Shown here one piece after another: positions 14,990 through 17,058 of a DNA stretch of 17,058 nt. The stretch covers positions 1 to 17,058 of the forward strand of contig MGMW01000045.1 in assembly GCA_001795035.1 (NCBI GenBank), in the 5' to 3' direction. The position numbers were made by a program, and so were the translations under genes. Every line of letters starts with the position of its first letter. Positions within the stretch are counted from its first letter, which is position 1. The notes beneath the pieces were generated by a model. The model ran no database searches, was not told where the DNA came from, and saw nothing but the letters and a program-made list of their open reading frames with translations. The DNA comes from Chloroflexi bacterium RBG_13_53_26 (GTDB lineage Bacteria; Chloroflexota; Dehalococcoidia; UBA2247; RBG-13-53-26).

Positions 14990-16675
14990 ATGCCCAAGGA
15001 TGAGAGATATGATTTCGTTATTGTAGGTGGTGGACCCAATGGTGTAACTCTGGCAGCTTACCTGGCCAAATCTGGAGCCAGCGTCTGTGTGCTGGAAGAG
15101 AGACCCGAAGCCGGGGGTGCGTGTGAGAACACTGAGCCGATGGCCGGTGTGAAGATAAACCCTCATGCCATCATGCTATATGGAGCACCAGCGCCCGGCT
15201 TCGAGCAGTTGGAGCTGTGGAAGTACGGCTGGCGGATCGACGAGAACGAAATGGGCGACCTGATGGCGGATGCGAGCCGTGGAGTTGCCTGCACTTTTGG
15301 GATGTCGCCGCTGACCGAGAAGGACCAGATGGGCTTTGCCAAGATGGCTGGATTGCTGACTCAACCCACATTCACCAAGGAGTTGCTGCGCTCCGTTTTC
15401 TGGTGCCCGCCGCATCCACCGGAGGTAGACGTTACTGCCGAGAACATCCCTTACATGCAGGTCTACAAGAAGTACCAGCCGGATGTGTGGACTGAAGAGC
15501 TGCTGGATATGGACATGTTTGACCTCATGGATGAATACCTGGAAAGCGAACCCTGGAAGGTGCAACAGGCAGTCGTCGCCTGGTATTCGGGGGCCGCCGG
15601 CCACTGGAAGGGGGTGGCTGTACCTGCCTGGTGCTGTGCCATAACCTTGCTGATTCTAGGCCGTATGAGGGTGCCTCGCGGGGGTATGCACGACTACTTC
15701 CATTGCGTAATGCGCTGTGCCATAGCCCATGGGGCTGTGGTACGCACCTGCTGCCCTGTCGAGGAGATAATGCTCAACGATGGCGTTGCTGTCGGAGTGA
15801 GGCTGAGAGATACGGCCGCCAGAGGGGAGAAGAGGATCTGGGCCAACAAAGCTGTGATCAGCGGCGTCGATGTCAGGCAGACCTTCAACAAGCTTGTCGG
15901 GCCGAGTCATGTTGATCGCGGACTGCTGCAGAAGGTGAATGACATCAGTCTCAAAGGAGGCAGCATCTTCAACTTCCACTTCTATACCCGTGAAAGACTC
16001 CACACCAGGGCTCCCTGGGCCAAGATGGTGGGAGGAGGATACCCTCAGGATTCCCGTGAGATCTACTACGATCATGTGGCCGATGTGGATGGCCGGAAGG
16101 GCAACCCCACCGTACCAGCGGAGAGGGCGCTGTGGCTGAGCACTCCCTACATCAGGTTTGAAGCTACCGACAGGCAGGTCACCCGTCCCGAGGGCCACAT
16201 CATGTCACCGGTATACTTCCTGGTGCCGCCGCCGGAGTACCATGTGGATGGGCCTGATGCCATCAACAAGATAAAGGACCAGATGACCCAGTATATCATC
16301 AAGGCCATGAGCGGCCCTTACGATAACCTCAACTCGGACAACATTATCAAAGTGTGGACCAACAGCCCGTACGATTCTGAGTTCCGCAACACAGGTCTCA
16401 TCGGCGGCACCTGGTGTGGCACCCGTCACTGCCATGACCAGTGGGCCGAGAATCGCCCTGTACCGGAGCTGGCTCGCTACCGCACGCCGATAGACGGGCT
16501 CTATCTGTGCAACCAGACGTCATGCCATCCTGGCGGCCTGTTCCTGCAGGCCATCCCGTACAACCTGATGCATATCCTGATTGAAGATGGCCTGGTTGAG
16601 CCTGGGCCGTGGTGGTATTCCTCGCCCTGGTACATACCGGAGCAGGGCAAGAAATCAGCGAAGCGTCCGCAATAA
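14990..16675 (+). CDS. FAD-dependent oxidoreductase, type A copy 2 (COG1233/PYROXD2-like)
   Basis: This 561-residue flavoprotein is a diverged paralogue of the one at 11178. It has the FAD loop GGGPNG (13-18) and the EPMAGVKINPHA segment, equivalent to EPIPGFRIEPHA of A1. It also has GGMHDYFHCVMRCAIAHGA, the DQW...RPVPE..RYRTPI block (~16437-16494), NQTSCHPGG, and the aromatic tail WWYSSPWY. The central region (~residues 85-210) differs most from A1, which is where substrate specificity might lie, and it is richer in cysteine. The ATG at 14990 follows AAAGGAGAGGAG. Fifteen bases separate its stop from the B2 start, so the pair is co-transcribed. No signal peptide. The substrate is unknown. 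Confidence 0.88.
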   Translation: MPKDERYDFVIVGGGPNGVTLAAYLAKSGASVCVLEERPEAGGACENTEPMAGVKINPHAIMLYGAPAPGFEQLELWKYGWRIDENEMGDLMADASRGVACTFGMSPLTEKDQMGFAKMAGLLTQPTFTKELLRSVFWCPPHPPEVDVTAENIPYMQVYKKYQPDVWTEELLDMDMFDLMDEYLESEPWKVQQAVVAWYSGAAGHWKGVAVPAWCCAITLLILGRMRVPRGGMHDYFHCVMRCAIAHGAVVRTCCPVEEIMLNDGVAVGVRLRDTAARGEKRIWANKAVISGVDVRQTFNKLVGPSHVDRGLLQKVNDISLKGGSIFNFHFYTRERLHTRAPWAKMVGGGYPQDSREIYYDHVADVDGRKGNPTVPAERALWLSTPYIRFEATDRQVTRPEGHIMSPVYFLVPPPEYHVDGPDAINKIKDQMTQYIIKAMSGPYDNLNSDNIIKVWTNSPYDSEFRNTGLIGGTWCGTRHCHDQWAENRPVPELARYRTPIDGLYLCNQTSCHPGGLFLQAIPYNLMHILIEDGLVEPGPWWYSSPWYIPEQGKKSAKRPQ

Positions 16676-16690
16676 AGGAGAAGAGCAACT

Positions 16691-17058
16691 ATGGTTATGG
16701 ATCAACTGGTTGGAAAGCTATTCGATGAGTTTCCTAAGGAAAGCAACTGGGACGTAGTTGTCATAGGTGGCGGGCCAAACGGGCTGATGACGGCGGCCTA
16801 CCTGGCCAAGGCCGGGGCCAAGGTAGCGGTTGTTGAGCGACGCTATGAAGTTGGCGGCGGACTGGCTACGGAGGAGATACTCTTCCCCTGCTACTATTCC
16901 AACATCCACGCCATCTATCACATGATGGTGGACTACATGCCGGCCATGAAAGACTTCAACCTGGACCGCCATGCCCTCACCTGGATCAAGCCCAACCTTC
17001 AGATGGCCATGGTCTTCGGCGATGGCAGCACCTTGCTGTTGACCAAGATGATAGAGGA
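16691..17058 (+). CDS. FAD-dependent oxidoreductase, type B copy 2, N-terminal part
   Basis: The first ~122 residues of a second type B flavoprotein; the gene runs off the right edge. It has a ~20-residue extension, the FAD loop GGGPNG (26-31), then GGGLATEEILFPCYYSNIHAIYHMMVDY, close to the same segment of B1. The ATG at 16691 has AAAGGAG about ten bases upstream, overlapping the end region of A2. Its pairing with A2 repeats the A1-B1 order. No frame break is visible in the part present. Confidence 0.85.
   Translation, partial: MVMDQLVGKLFDEFPKESNWDVVVIGGGPNGLMTAAYLAKAGAKVAVVERRYEVGGGLATEEILFPCYYSNIHAIYHMMVDYMPAMKDFNLDRHALTWIKPNLQMAMVFGDGSTLLLTKMIE

Noticed and set aside
9484..16675. Reading the flavoprotein array as a carotenoid (crtI) biosynthesis cluster.
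   Set aside because: No phytoene synthase, cyclase or prenyltransferase is present, and types A and B look closer to PYROXD2-like proteins than to classical CrtI.

Overview
The window reads as a chromosomal segment of an anaerobic, moderately GC-rich bacterium. The gene mix is a tungsten/molybdenum-pterin aldehyde:ferredoxin oxidoreductase with MoeB/MoaD partners, a stand-alone corrinoid-reactivation-type protein, several NarL-type receivers, and a row of phytoene-desaturase-like flavoproteins. This would fit an anaerobic Chloroflexota (Dehalococcoidia-like) genome, but that placement is an inference from gene content, with no marker gene present. There are no rRNA or tRNA genes, CRISPR arrays, transposases or phage genes.

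Left block (1-4344, all minus strand). An AOR-family tungstoenzyme (2482-4344) ends at a perfect 16-bp-stem terminator. Downstream on the same strand lie a MoeB/ThiF-like adenylyltransferase and an overlapping MoaD-like sulfur carrier, then a MetH-activation-domain-like protein, then the start of a zinc alcohol dehydrogenase that runs off the left edge. The MoeB/MoaD pair plausibly serves pterin dithiolene formation for the AOR. ADH plus AOR could oxidise an alcohol to an aldehyde to an acid.

Middle block (4345-9483), signalling. A soluble PAS-GAF-HisKA_3-HATPase kinase overlaps its NarL/FixJ response regulator by 8 bases on the minus strand. They are flanked by two closely related receiver proteins that both lack the usual HTH output domain. 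The plus-strand one (4950-5612) has an unrecognised ~90-residue N-terminal extension. The minus-strand one (8388-8912) begins with a single membrane-spanning helix.

Right block (9484-17058, all plus strand), an array of five FAD-dependent oxidoreductases of the phytoene-desaturase/PYROXD2-like superfamily. A shorter single gene (9484-10953) is followed by two tandem gene pairs, A1-B1 and A2-B2, with B2 cut by the right edge. A1 resembles A2 and B1 resembles B2. A related sigma-70-type promoter lies about 175-190 bases upstream of each pair, so the whole transcription unit appears to have been duplicated and diverged. The A1 leader also carries a terminator-like hairpin between promoter and gene, which the A2 leader lacks. 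Substrates cannot be read from the sequence. Family knowledge points to redox chemistry at C-C bonds of a hydrophobic compound. The best candidates for something undescribed are the duplicated A/B flavoprotein pairs and the membrane-anchored, output-less receiver.
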